The translations under genes were made by a program, and so were the position numbers. DNA of 64,000 nucleotides from Eutypa lata (taxonomy: Eukaryota; Ascomycota; Sordariomycetes; Xylariales; Diatrypaceae), in NCBI GenBank assembly GCA_022661535.1, contig JAKULF010000005.1, positions 4,092,001 through 4,156,000 on the forward strand, given 5' to 3'. The notes below the pieces were generated by a model. The model ran no database searches. It was not told the origin of the DNA and worked only from the letters and a program-made list of their open reading frames with translations. Position 1 is the stretch's first letter, and the number at the start of each line of letters is the position of its first letter. Positions 47,322 to 58,485 of the stretch are shown here, one piece after another.

Positions 47322-47885
47322 CAAGACGCAGAATTCCTACTACCGTTCGAGAGCGCCCACCTGTTCCACGCCAGCGACGCCATGGGCGCGCTCGCGCGAG
47401 AGAACACGGATATGTATGGCGACAGCTACGCGCGGGATCTGAGCCTGGCAGAACTAAAAGAGATCCTGGACGACATGCCCAAGAAGGAGAAGGGGCTAGA
47501 ACCCGTTTTCGACAAGGACGCGTTCCTCGACCAGCTGGGCGACCAGGGCCACGAGCTAGGACCACTGAAGGGTCATATTTTTAGAAAGAAGACTGTCCAC
47601 CTCGCCGTCGCCGGTGGTGTTCCGGTGTTCATGGCCCTCAAGTTGAGCAACTGGATCAAGTTTGGCGGGGGTTGGGTGTCTGAGGAGCTCGAGGATAGGT
47701 CCGTCACGCACGTGGTCATACTGAGCGCTGATATCGATGGGGCTAGCGAGAGGGAGAAGGCGGCCGAGGTGAGGTCAGCCGTCAGCGCCCGCAGCCCGCT
47801 ACCGAGGATCGTCACCCGGCAGTGGGTTGAGGAGTGTTGGAAGAACAGCACACTTTTGGATGAGGAGAGATTCGAGCCTCTCTAG
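44764..47885 (+). CDS. LIG4: DNA ligase IV
   Basis: ATP-dependent ligase sealing double-strand breaks in non-homologous end joining with an Xrcc4/Lif1 partner. Exons: 44764-44864 and 44924-47885 (1020 aa). The N-terminal DNA-binding domain contains SIGKLLVKLMKIDR. The adenylation motif I is EEKLDGERMQLH with the nucleophile Lys about 327; FCFYSRKAKDYTYLYG (motif III), ILDGEMVTWD, EGLVLKNPLSAY (motif IV) and the DWVKVKPEY (motif V) region follow. The OB-fold carries RFPRFRSLRSDKRWDQA. Two BRCT domains end the protein: FEGLEFCVLTE to RPRWVLDCL, then FRKKTVHLAVAG to RQWVEECW. A 15-residue Gln run (47280-47324) sits at the end of BRCT1. A basic KKKKKGRTAKRAKK stretch before BRCT1 is a probable nuclear signal. 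Confidence 0.96.
47280..47324 (+). repeat. (CAG)11(CAA)4 polyglutamine tract in LIG4
   Basis: Fifteen consecutive Gln codons, eleven CAG then four CAA, directly after the conserved W-x-x-D-C-L end of BRCT1. Pure CAG stretches are slippage-prone. Confidence 0.9.
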
Positions 47886-48423
47886 ACAGCTATATAGTCT
47901 AGTATTCTGTGTTGGATACTAACTAGGGGTCGGAGCTTTTATGTCTCTGGATAAGATGAGCCTCCAGCCATTCTGCGAACCCCTTTCTACATAGCAAAGC
48001 TATTACATAACGAATGTTGACGTCGTTGAGATGGCCCCACTGATTATGTAGCTACCTACCTGCATGTGACAGTGAGCAATCCATTACCTATGTAGTTATA
48101 GTCTTCACCGCGCCTTATACACGTAGACGTATTAACTGCAAGCTTCTCAATCTATCCATTCCATCGTGGCTCTTCATGCTATCGACCGGTGTAACTCACA
48201 TAAGTCAATAATAATATGTAGTAGTACCTGCGTAAGTACCAGACCCAGTTCTATCTAGGTACATAGTTAGTTCCGACACCACCAGCCCGACGCCCACCCA
48301 CCGTCCGTCCGTCCATCCGTCCCTTTCCCTACCCTCCCTCACTCACTCCCTCACTCGCCTCCCTTAAGGTAGGCAGGTACCCTCCCGGCTCGCCAACCCA
48401 ACTCAGACCAGAGATAAAAATCA
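47886..48423. other. Convergent 3' intergenic with simple repeats
   Basis: Spacer between LIG4 (plus) and the UPRT gene (minus). It holds a CCGT/CCAT tetranucleotide run at about 48300-48325 and a CTCACTCACTCC run at about 48337-48357. No gene was recognised. Confidence 0.55.
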
Positions 48424-49405
48424 CTACTTCCCAATAGTCAAGAACAGGCGATCGCCGACGTCGCCGAGCCCGGGGTTCACCATGCCGACGCTCGTCAGGT
48501 CCATGTCGACGCCGGCGACCCAGACGTCGACGCCCTCGGGCCACTCGGCGGCGGCGCGGGCCACGCCCTCCGAGGCCGCGATGACCGAGAGCACGAGGAT
48601 GCGGGCGGCGCCCCACTCGCGCAGGGTCTGGATGGCGGCGGCGCTCGTGCCGCCCGTCGCGATCACCGGGTCGAGGATCACGGCCAGCTTCGACGCGCCC
48701 GGGCCCCGGTGGTGCGGCAGGTTGTTGTAGTACTCCACCGGCTCCAGCGTGCTCGGCTCCCGGTACAGCCCTAGGTGGTGCACGGGCACCGGCTCGGGGA
48801 GGAGGGTTTGGATCGCTGTTGGTTGGTTGGCGAGGTTGCATATTTGTTAGCTGGGGTTTCTCTTTTTCCTCTTCTTTTCGACTTGCTTTTTGTATGTTTC
48901 TAGGGTTGGGTTGGGGGGGAGAGGTGGGAAATATTGTAATAATGGGTGTATAGGTAGGTTGGCGGTAGTAATAATCGTAGACGGAGATCAAGGTCCCGGA
49001 CGCACGTACCTTCAACCATTCCAAGACCTGATCTCAGGATAGGTACTAGCGACATTTCTGTCGGCTGCGTCGTCGTTGTGGTGTATTCAGATCCGATAGG
49101 AGTCTCATCCTGAAAATTGAGGAACATTGTTAGCCATGCTATAATTATGTCGAGGCCCCTAGTAGTGCACTACCAGAACAGCTGAAGGAGGATAGAAGAT
49201 ATGCCATATATGTATAATATATATATACCTTAGGTCCATCAACCGCCGTCAACACAGTCCCCAGAGCTTCGCAACCGAGGATCGTGGAGATCTCCTCTAT
49301 TAAGTTCTTGACCTCGCGGGCCTGTGTCTGCTTGGAACGGAGTCGACTGAGCTTCGCCCGGAGGCATGGGTGTTGCGATACGTGAACATTGGCGGGTAAC
49401 GACAT
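48424..49405 (-). CDS. FUR1: Uracil phosphoribosyltransferase
   Basis: Pyrimidine salvage enzyme converting uracil and PRPP to UMP in the cytosol; it also activates 5-fluorouracil. Exons (minus): 49405-49229, 49109-49010, 48815-48424 (222 aa, normal size). Visible: NVHVSQHPCLRAKLSRLR at the N-terminus, the MSLVPILRSGLGMVEA block, the HHLGLYREPSTLEPVEYYNNLP flap, the PRPP loop ILDPVIATGGTSAAA and the C-terminal uracil-binding NPGLGDVGDRLF. The usual TGGT-A/S is intact. Intron 2 joins E-A across phase 1. The 3' exon is strongly GC-rich. It is divergent from the fluoride exporter gene. Confidence 0.95.
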
Positions 49406-50219
49406 TCTTACGGAAAGGGATATACGATGGTGGACGAGATGTTTAATGTAATTACTTCGTACTACTTGCGGAAAGAGATAGATACGATACGGTGAAGAGA
49501 GCAGGTAAGTAGCTAGTCAGATTAGAGCGGCACTATAACAAGGCGTATGCGAGTAGTGAGAATAGAAGACTTCCTCAACAAAGAAAACAAGAAAGAGTTG
49601 GACGAACTGGAGAGACAATCAATCGGGTTGGTCGGGTTCACCTACATGACATAGGCATGTACGTATATAATTACAACTACGGGGGTCTACCTAACACCTG
49701 CATACTTCTATTACTTTGTACTATGCATGTATGTCTAAGCGTAACAGCAACATTGAACAGACAGAGAGAGACACACCGCAGGAGCAGGAGCGCGGGGCAG
49801 CTTTACCTGTCCGCCTATCTCTCTAGCGGGGCCTCTTCGTGATAAGGGAGATAAAGCACTGTCTTATCGGAGCTTTTATCAAAAAAAGGGGCATTATTCT
49901 CTAGCCTCTACCCAGTTACTCACTAACGCCAAGAAGTTAGAGCATTCCAGGCGGAAGGATGCGGCTTATTTATACCTAACCATCTAAACTGCGGCTTCCT
50001 TGGCTGGATTCCTGCCATTGACACGTTATACGAATGTTGTCGCCAAGCCAATGCCGAGTAACCAGTCTATACCGACTATAAGCTTATATGGTATACTACT
50101 GTTGGTTCATCTATTTTCTTCAACTGGCCTATGTATTGATTGGGACATCTGATTATCACGTGTATAGTGTATTCAACTAGATTCATGTAGTTTGGGGTAT
50201 TCTCCAGCTTTGATATTGG
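49406..50219. promoter_or_regulatory. Divergent promoter of FUR1 and fluoride exporter
   Basis: 814 bp between outward-facing starts. GATAAG-like sites occur (for example GATAAGGGAGATAAAG near 49840-49855). The ATG-proximal part of the exporter side is AT-rich. No other gene was seen. Confidence 0.5.
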
Positions 50220-51731
50220 ATGAAGCAAGACCATGTCCCCCCTATAGACACCTTGGTGACGGAGATAGCTGGCCTGCAGTCCCATTCAATGGCAGATCAC
50301 CCCAAGTCCCAAGTCGGGGAACCGTCACCGCAGCACTCCCTAGACAACCAGACAGAGGACCGTATCGAGCCCCCGTCGACTACAAGAAGTGCGGGCCAGC
50401 AACTCGAGTCTCTTGAACGCCGCTCGGCTGTCTCGGAGCTTGAATATGATGTTCCGGAGTCCTACGCAAACATCCCCGAAGTAGCAGAACGCTCGCCTGT
50501 GCGTAGTTATGATGAAAATCCAGAAGAGAAAGGAGAGCCGGGAGTCGCTGGCGTAGGGGAACTATCCCCTAGCGCCAAGGACCAGGAGGTCAGGATCTCC
50601 AGGGTCGCAACGGAGATCTACACTGTCTCTTACCTAGTCCTGTTCTCGATTCTCGGCACTCTCGCCCGGCTAGGCCTGCAGGCCCTGACGTACTACCCCG
50701 GAGCCCCCGTTACGTTCAGCTCCGTGTGGCCGAACTTCGCGGGTAGTTTGGTTATGGGGTTTCTCTCCGAGGACCGCAAGCTCTTCCGTCACGAGTGGGG
50801 GATACCGAGGTTCGACCAACACATCCGCAGGGCGAAGCAGAAAATTACTGCTGATGAAGAGAGTGGAGAAGGGTCACCATCCCACCAGCAGCTCGCCGCG
50901 GAGCTCCAAGCGGCGAAGAAGGCGTACATGGCTACGAAGAAAACCATTCCTCTGTACATAGGCCTGGCTACTGGTTTCTGCGGCTCCTTCACATCGTTCT
51001 CTTCCCTCATCCGGGATATGCTCCTCGCAACATCCAACGACTTGCCGAGTCCCGATATCGTCTCGGCTACTATTCCCCGTAACGGAGGATATTCGTTCAT
51101 GGCACTTATTGCGGTGACAATAACCACCATTGGTTTGTCTCTGTCTGGCCTATTCATAGGCGCCCATTTAGCACTCGCGCTTGAACCAGTTACGCCCTCA
51201 CTCCCATTCCAAGTCACCCGCAAAATCTTAGACCCGTTTGCAGTGTTTCTGGCTTGGGGTTGTTGGATCGGTGCCGTTCTACTCTCCATACTGCCACCGG
51301 ATAGGTTTACCAATCTAGGAGCTGCGGAGACCTGGCGTGGCAGGGCCACCTTCGCTCTAGTGTTCGCGCCGCTTGGTTGCCTACTGCGATTTTACGCCTC
51401 GTTGCACCTCAACCCCCGCGCAGCTTCTTTCCCCGTAGGAACTTTCACGGTAAATATATTCGGCACGGCGGTCTTGGGCATGGCTTGGGACCTGGCCCAT
51501 ATACCGCTAGGTGGAGTCATCGGATGCCAGGTTCTTCAAGGGGTCGAGGACGGCTTCTGTGGCGCCCTAACGACGGTGTCTACTTGGGTGGGCGAACTAG
51601 CTGGGCTGAGAAGGCGGCAGTCGTATATATATGGCAGTGCAAGCATTGTAGTTGCATATGCTGTTATGGTAGCGATCATGGGAGGCCTTAGATGGAGTCA
51701 TGGTTTCGAGAATCTTGCCTGTTTGCATTGA
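50220..51731 (+). CDS. FEX1: Fluoride export protein, two-domain CrcB/FEX type
   Basis: Plasma-membrane channel that expels fluoride; 503 aa, intronless. The first about 130 residues are a hydrophilic acidic tail. Domain 1 shows ILGTLARLGLQALTYYP, then WPNFAGSLVMGFLSEDR (Asn-Gly-Ser pore segment) and GFCGSFTSFSSLIRDM (the G-x-x-T/S-F-S motif with the re-entrant Phe). Domain 2 repeats the pattern: VFAPLGCLLRFYAS, FTVNIFGTAVLGMAWDL and DGFCGALTTVSTWVGE. The second copy has Val in place of the usual Phe in that motif (TTVST), as is usual for asymmetric eukaryotic fusions. A charged loop rich in Gln/Ala/Lys lies between helix 2 and 3 of domain 1. Single-chain internal duplication equals the bacterial dimer. 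Confidence 0.95.
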   Translation: MKQDHVPPIDTLVTEIAGLQSHSMADHPKSQVGEPSPQHSLDNQTEDRIEPPSTTRSAGQQLESLERRSAVSELEYDVPESYANIPEVAERSPVRSYDENPEEKGEPGVAGVGELSPSAKDQEVRISRVATEIYTVSYLVLFSILGTLARLGLQALTYYPGAPVTFSSVWPNFAGSLVMGFLSEDRKLFRHEWGIPRFDQHIRRAKQKITADEESGEGSPSHQQLAAELQAAKKAYMATKKTIPLYIGLATGFCGSFTSFSSLIRDMLLATSNDLPSPDIVSATIPRNGGYSFMALIAVTITTIGLSLSGLFIGAHLALALEPVTPSLPFQVTRKILDPFAVFLAWGCWIGAVLLSILPPDRFTNLGAAETWRGRATFALVFAPLGCLLRFYASLHLNPRAASFPVGTFTVNIFGTAVLGMAWDLAHIPLGGVIGCQVLQGVEDGFCGALTTVSTWVGELAGLRRRQSYIYGSASIVVAYAVMVAIMGGLRWSHGFENLACLH

Positions 51732-51960
51732 TCACTTATGCTGGCAATCTTCCTACAAATATGTTATTTTGACAAGGTCACTTGATTACAGATCTAGGTA
51801 AATATATTGAGGCCCTACTGCATATTCCAGGTTCTACATTTTACCATGAGAGGGAAAGCTCCTAGGGAGAATAGTGCACTTGCCAAAACAAGCCTTTGGG
51901 GGCCGCTATAGCATTCGGGATTGTATTGCTATTCGAAACGCGTAGTAAAGGTGTGCGTTC

Positions 51961-53337
51961 TCAAGCCAGCTTTTCACCCGTCGGTGGTTTTCGGATCAGG
52001 CGCATCAAAGCTATTCGATCGTCTGCCAAAATCCATATCATGAACACTAACGCGGTGACGGGGAGTGTAAATGCCCAATATACCCAAAAGTTCCCCTTAA
52101 CCACATTAGCGCTATCCCAGTCCAGCGACGGGACCGCGAAAAGAGCGGCGAAAAAGGTCGCCGGCAAGAATGCCATGGCCATGATCGCGATAGTCTTCAT
52201 AGCGGAACTATCATGTTTCGAAGCCTCCGCGACCCTTCGACTGGAATCTGCTAGTTCTAGGTTGATCGCGGCATCTTCGTGGGTAAGCATCGCGAACAGC
52301 TAGTTATGTAATGTTAAATAGGATTATATTGCACTAGACGGTTTCCTGCTTACCACTGCCGATAGTCGCTCGGAGCGCTCTTTCATATACTTTAGATACT
52401 CCTGCGTTGCATCCATCCTACTCCTCATTGGGGGTAACGACACGATCAACTTGTCCGTGCTCTCCTGAACTTTGTTCGAGGAATTTATAGGGACTATGCT
52501 CAGCTCATCACTAACGCCATCCGCGACTGTCTCGAGCACAGCGTACAGCATGCGCACATGTCTTTCCTTGTTCGCGACATGATTGAGTATTTCCCCTATC
52601 CATTGTAACGAGGTTGTGAGGAGATCGATGTCGATGCGACCCTTGATTTTAGATTGATCGGACCCGTAGCCCGTAAAGTGTTCGATAGAACACAACCTTG
52701 ACAACTGTTCTGAATCGAGCTCCACGTCGAAGTCCCGACCGAGGGAGAGGCTACACACGTATCCAAGGAGAATCGGCGAGTGAATGTACTCTCGATACCT
52801 TTGAAGAATACCCTTTGTTACACCCTCGACCAAGTCATCCGGGATCTGTCGTCGAACAATGATAATAGCACGTGTTGCCAAAATTGACAGATTAAACGTC
52901 CAAACCAAAGCGTATCGGGGCAACCCTATATAGTAGGTCTTTGTGGTGAACTGAGTCGACGGAGTGAAGTGATGGAAGCCGTCATATTGATGCAGCAGTA
53001 GCCACAGTGCACCATAATGAATTCCCATCAAGTTAACAAGCTCGAGAAAAATATCTTTCGCTATCCACAACTTAGGTAACCAGTTCGACAGTTCGTCTAC
53101 TTTGCTCCTAATAGTGATTAGCCGCAGGTTCGCTGGACAGCCCTCCGTTGCCCTCCCTGAACTCTCTTTGAAAAATCGTGCCAGCTCGTGAACCTCTGCG
53201 CCGCCCTGATGCCAAGTAGCCGGTGCTATTGTTGATGCTGAAATCGAAATAATTTGATATAACACTCTTGACAGTTCGTGCCTAAAAGCCTGGTTCTTTT
53301 CAAAGTCTTCGCGCGCGAGTTCTGTGAATTCGTCCAT
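51961..53337 (-). CDS. CorA-like membrane protein
   Basis: Fungal protein with a CorA-type C-terminal pair of helices, possibly a Mg2+ or other cation channel. Exons (minus): 53337-52354 and 52299-51961 (440 aa). The body is hydrophilic and largely helical, with ESTDKLIVSLPPMRSRMD and a KYMKERSERLSAVLFAMLTHEDAA stalk. The conserved core is LELADSSRRVAEASKHDSSAMKTIAIMAMAFLPATFFAALFAVP, helix 1 of the pair; helix 2 is FWVYWAFTLPVTALVFMIW. The GMN pore signature of true CorA is not present at the helix-1 end (FAVPSLDW instead), as in many fungal relatives, so transport is uncertain. The N-terminus is shorter than some relatives, so an upstream exon cannot be excluded. Convergent with the fluoride exporter, 229 bp apart. 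Confidence 0.85.
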
Positions 53338-53932
53338 GGCTAGTAAAATCTAGCATAAAGAGACAGTAGTAGCACTGATTCAAACACGAGGAAATCACAA
53401 TATCCAACTATGTTTTGAAGGACTTTCCTTTCCACAGCCATCATGGCATCTCCAGGTCATACTGCAGGATGAGCTGAAGTGGCTGCTTAACCCCACCTCC
53501 TCACCCCCTGTTACACCTCCTCTCATCTTTGGATGCAGGCCATATTGTAGCGGTAATCTTTAACCTTGAAGCCACCACATCCCTTTTAGGGGCCGTTCCA
53601 TATACTATTTATAGGCTAGAAACTAAAATCTTGCACCAACCTCTTCCTTTTCCAGGAATATCGTCACACCGCGTAACGTACCCGAGAGAAAGAGATAAGC
53701 AACTATCTAAAATTCAATTGCTGGTTAATGTCAGATCGGACATTGGGACAAACTTATCACTAGGACATCGATAACAGACAAATAACACATCTATCAAGCA
53801 CATACGTGAAGGCAAGATATATCCATATGCTTCAGGGAAGGCTGTGGCATGGCCAGATCAGCTCACATTCACCGGTAAGAAAACGATCAGTTACTGTAAG
53901 TAATCACAGATCTTGAAATACGACGGATGCAG
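53338..53932. other. Intergenic, no gene seen
   Basis: Spacer of 595 bp between two minus-strand genes. A plus frame of 81 codons at 53529 starts at a non-ATG codon and is not called. Confidence 0.5.
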
Positions 53933-56910
53933 TTAATTCGGCCGAGGTTCCGCGTCCCGCAGAAGTATCTCCCTATACTTCTCCAGGCTTAAGCCAATAA
54001 TATTGATGAAGCGCCATTGAGTATTACTCCTGAAGAAGTGAGCCCAAATCTTGAGGACGGCGGCGCCGAGGCCTGCCGGATCGCTGCGAATCGTTGCCGC
54101 CGGCTCTACCTCATCGAAATCCACCACCGCCCAAGCCTCCTCAACGATACATCTTACCCAATGCAAGATGCGGTCCTCGCTGTCTGCGTGGTGCATGTAT
54201 AGAGTTAGTTCAAGGAAGACAAGAAAGCACGCGCATGATTTCGGTAAAAACTTGAACTCACCACTAAGCGGTCTCGAATTATCGACCGAGTCCTTGAGCG
54301 AGTGAAGCCATTTACTCAGGAGTACGGCGCACTCGAGGCCCGAGAGGGAATGTCTGACGCTCCAGAAGAAGGCCTGGCTCCGCGCCACTCTATCGACCCC
54401 TAAACGCACCGGCACGCTCAAGGCATGGGCGGCGTACAGCAACGCAGAGATCACGCCGTCGCTGCGCTCTACGTTCGGGGATCTGCTGAGCGCCCTCGCA
54501 ATACGAACCGGGTCTCTCGTCTCCAGCATCCGGTACGGCCCCAGATTAAGGTATATCCGCACGTAGGCGAGCCCCAAGAGCGAGCTCGACGTGAAGGGGA
54601 TCGGCCCGTTCTCGTTGTTGGGGTCGAGTGACGACTCAGGGGCTTGCTGCCAACCCGAAGTCCACGATCGCAAGCCGCGCCTAGATAAAGGGGGTTGGGA
54701 TGAGCATCATACTTGCTTACTTACACTACGAGCTGAGGATTGTAGGTTTAGATGTAGGTAGGTAGGTAGGTAGATAGGCATAACTTACTCGAGTTTGTTG
54801 ACCTCCTCGGCAGGTAACGAGGCAGACTGGTCCATGATCGGGAGGGAGAGATCCCGCACGATGTGGATCCGCTGCAGCAGGCCATGGAGCAAGACGTAGT
54901 TCCCGAGCGGGGTCGGGATGGGGTCCAGCGGCGCGGCGCGGTCGGAGTGCCTCAGGAGCAGCGACAGGGCGTCCTGGAAGTTCAGCTGCTCCTTGCGGGA
55001 CTCGCGCCGCGCGAGCTGCCACTGCGCGGCCGTCGGGGCCTTCCACTCGCCCGTCGGGCACGGCAGCCGGAGGTGGATCTCGTTGCTGCGCAGGACCGGG
55101 TACACGTTGTAGGCCACGCTGTGGGTGTGCAGGAACGTGAACGCGATCAGCTTGGAGCGCCGCACCGACTCCTGCCGTATCCACGCCAGCCACGCGTCAT
55201 TGGGCGAGCTACTACTACTCATAGTGGGCTCGGAGGAGTTGGTGTTGTTGGCGGCGTCTTCTTGCCGCCGCTCTTCTTCCTCGAGCCCGATGTCTCGCAG
55301 GGCTTGCACGAGGAGGCTCTGCAGCGAGAATGCCTCCGCTATGAACTTCTCTTTTCGCTCCCATGTTGCGTAGGCCATTAGGATGATTAGGGCTCTGATT
55401 GTGTCCACTGCGATGCGTTAGCTAGCTTTGCACCGGGTGGAAAGGCAGATCCGAAGTAAACTCGAGTATGAACTTGGCAGGGGAAAAAAAAAAAGAGATA
55501 GGGTAAGATTAGGGGGCTACGTACTAGGTTCCCATGGCCCCCAGTCTCGATCAGCCCTTTCTCCCAAATCCCGTTCATTCTGTGCTTTTCCAGCTGTGGA
55601 AAGATTATGCAGATTGAGAAATGTCGTGGTCTTGGGGCCAAACTTCGCGGTCTCGCACGTGAGTCTTCTGAGAAGGATAGCTTTCCCCGCCTGGAAGAGC
55701 CTCTCGGAGACCCGGTGTTCGAACGAGTATTGCGCGCCCACGGTGGCCACGGCCAAGATGAGCTCTAGAGGAGTGTCCAGGATCCTCCACGTCTGCGGGT
55801 GGATGAAGGGCATGTGCAGGTGAAACCCCTGAAAGTACGAGGTGAGGTACCGTGTCAGCGCATGGCGGGAAGGCAGCTGGAAACCAACGTCGACCACGTC
55901 CCGGAACGAACTGAGGTAGAACGCCAGCCGACTCCGCTGGTCTTCGGTCACGCGAAACGGCGGCGGCTCTTGGTCCACGCTCCGGGGTATCTCGGCTATC
56001 CTGCTCTCTTCGGGAGCCGAAGGCAGCCAGCAGCTGAAAGGGGTGCCGGGCCGTCCATTTCGCGCAATAGGAGTAGCAGTCTGTGCCCGAGGCTCCTGTA
56101 GATCAGGGTCTACGAGGTCATTGGGTGGTTCGGGTCCGTGGAAGTACGGACTCCACTCTGCCGGGAGGCCGACACCATCCAGGAAATTGGCGAATTCTCG
56201 GAAGTGGTCGAATCCTGTGATATCTTGGCCTGATGTGATTTAGTCAGCATGTGTAAATCCAGAAACAGGGGGAGAAAGAATAACCACTATCGTATATCTC
56301 TTGGGGTAAGAGTGGTTGCGGAAATGCTGGGTCGATTATCCCGTGTTCTCCGCCACCATTGACAGTGGCGTGGTAAACATCGGTTGGGGGAGGGCGATGC
56401 TGGTGAACCCAGGGATTCATGCTCATGCCGGAGAGTGATGCGGCGGCCGCAACGGCAGCATCTGCGTCCGAGTCGACGCGGTTCTGCCGACCACGCTCGT
56501 CGTATAAGGCATCGCGTGTATCGCCTGATGCCTCTTCGTGGAGTGTAATCCGTTGGTGCCGAGTCAGGAGGTCACGACGAGTGAAAGCCGCTCCACAATG
56601 ACAAATAAATGGCTTCTCTTTCGTATCTACTGCATTGTGAGATTACATCCTATCAAAAAGATATGAGGTCATAGCTGGTTAAGCCGGTACCTGGCCGAGG
56701 TCGAGAAATTTGGGACCCCCGGCCGGCCGAAGAATGACCTATCAATTGCGTCTGGGGTAACATACGGGTCCGGATATGTCTCTCCAAATGTTCTGTTCGG
56801 TTGAAACTCCGCCCGCAATGTGGACAGCAACGATCGTATTGGGTTGCTGCTCCACCGCGTCGCCTACGCTTACTAGACCGATGTGCTGGCCTGTCATCAA
56901 GAGGGATCAT
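53933..56910 (-). CDS. C2H2 zinc-finger transcription factor with fungal_trans domain
   Basis: Nuclear regulator of 851 aa. Exons (minus): 56910-56766, 56626-56288, 56229-55525, 55407-54789, 54680-53933. Finger 1 is CPHCGRSFNRTEHLERH-IRT-H, with its last His formed across intron 1; finger 2 is CHCGAAFTRRDLLTRHQ with a further His in RITLH. The linker THTKEKPF type is kept. An Ala-rich stretch follows. The fungal_trans-type region spans about 290-700 and includes YLSSFRDVVDVGFQLPSRHALTRYL and FHLHMPFIHPQTW, then MDTIRALIILMAYATWE and WLAWIRQESVRRSKLIAFTFLH. Factors with this C2H2 pair plus fungal_trans often sit beside metabolic clusters. Intron 1 ends in a CAGTAG tandem acceptor: TAG use gives the His, CAG use gives Leu-Asp. 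Divergent from the SDR. Confidence 0.9.
54751..54775. repeat. (GTAG)n microsatellite in intron
   Basis: Four to five GTAG units, each containing possible AG acceptors on one strand, inside intron 4 of the C2H2 regulator (54788-54681, minus). Confidence 0.75.
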
Positions 56911-57348
56911 GGCGGTGGTGCCGTTTGGCCGGAATGCCCCTTGTTGGAGTTGACAAGAGAAATGTTGGAGAAGTTTTTTGCAAGTTTTGGAGGAATTTCA
57001 GGGGGCGGAGTTGGAGTATAATAAACTATTAGAGCTACTTAGTGATGATAAGCTCCAAAATGTGGAGGCATGATCAGACTTGACTTATCTCCGCATCATC
57101 GTGACTGGCTTGCTATCTCTCCACTCCACTTATCGGTCTTTACAAGAACGAATGAGACTTGTAGTTAATAGTTTGATCAGGCTTTCACTAGTCAGATTCA
57201 GCAACTAGTAACCCTTAAGTCTTGGGGTATGCTATTGGGTATCTTCTTAGAATGGCAGCATGGCGGTCACTTACGTAGCACAGGCGATGAATTGAACCTC
57301 AGTTGTTAATGTCACAGGTTCATCATTGGCATTAAAGAATCGGTGATT
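56911..57348. promoter_or_regulatory. Divergent promoter of C2H2 regulator and SDR
   Basis: Only 438 bp separate the two start codons. The space contains TTATCGG-type GATA cores near 57129-57134 and no coding frame of note. Shared regulation is likely. Confidence 0.5.
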
Positions 57349-58282
57349 ATGGCTGCTCTGTTCAAGTTTCCGGGTGTCGCGTTCATTACAGGAGCTGGTG
57401 GGACAGGTATAGTTGAATATACATCGCATTATAGGTACAAACTATGGTAACTTACATGATGTTATAGGAATTGGTGCAGCTGTAGCCAAGGGCTTTGCCA
57501 GATCTGGCTGTACCCGAATTGCCATCACGGATATCAACAAGAGGGCATTAGAAAGTACGCGAGATGCAATTCTGGATATCAACCCTAAAGTAGTGGTGAC
57601 GAGCAGAGACGGGGACGTATCAGACGACAAGTTCGTGGATGCCTTAGCTCAGGATATCTCCAAAGCTTTCTCCCGGCTTGACTATGCAGTGAACTGCGCT
57701 GGCATTTTAGGCAAAGGCCTCCGCTCCCATGAGACGCCCGTGTCAGCCTTCGATCACATCAACAATGTGAACTACAAGGGTACATGGCTTTCATCTCGAG
57801 CGGCAATCTCGCAGATGCTACGGCAGCGACCCCTACCGGAACACCCCGAACTCAGAGGAGCCGTCGTAAACATAGCAAGTCAGCTCGGTATAGTAGCTCG
57901 CCCAGACGAAGGTGAGTTTCTACTATTGTAACCGTTCATTGCAATCCAAACCGCTGATTGTGTGGCGATATCTTGTTGCTCCAAAGCCCCTTATTGCGCC
58001 TCCAAAGCAGCGATTATTAATATGACTCGCGCGGATGCCATCGATTATTCACGTGATGGAATCCGGATCAATTGTGTATGTCCGGGTGTCATAGAGACAC
58101 CCATGACAACAGGGTCTAAGGAGGTGACGGAAAGGTTGAAGCCTGCGATCGATATCGCGCCCATGAAGAGAATGGGAACAGCAGAAGAAGTTGCAAACGC
58201 AGTTCTTTTCTTGTGTTCAGCGCAGGCATCGTTCATCCAAGGACATGCCTTAGTAGTAGATGGTGGATATACGATTAATTAA
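57349..58282 (+). CDS. Short-chain dehydrogenase/reductase (classical SDR)
   Basis: NAD(P)(H) oxidoreductase of 265 aa; the substrate is unknown. Exons: 57349-57406, 57468-57911, 57987-58282. The cofactor loop TGAGGTGIG is split by intron 1 after the second glycine pair (about 15-23). NCAG (from YAVNCAGILGKG), the catalytic-Ser segment NIASQLGI, and YCASK with Tyr about 170 and Lys about 174 are all present, followed by INCVCPGVIETPM. The Asp after strand 2 (AITDINKRAL) favours NAD(H) over NADP(H), an inference. Exon 1 is only 58 nt. It is divergent from a zinc-finger regulator, so it may be that factor's target. Confidence 0.93.
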
Positions 58283-58485
58283 CATATTTTCAATACGATG
58301 TTTCACGAGGAGCCGGTTCTGATCGCGGTTCGGCGATATTTCATATGAAAGCAACAAAAGGTATATTTGTTATAACGCCTAGTCCATAATACATCTCTGG
58401 TCGTACCCGTTCCGAAAACAGCTTATTTACAAGATCCAGACCCAAATATCTACATTTAGAAAGTGAACGGTGCTTGATCGAGCGC

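Noticed and set aside
47019..47565. Minus frames with poly-Leu, poly-Cys or poly-Ala runs
   Set aside because: They are antisense translations of the LIG4 CAG/CAA repeat.
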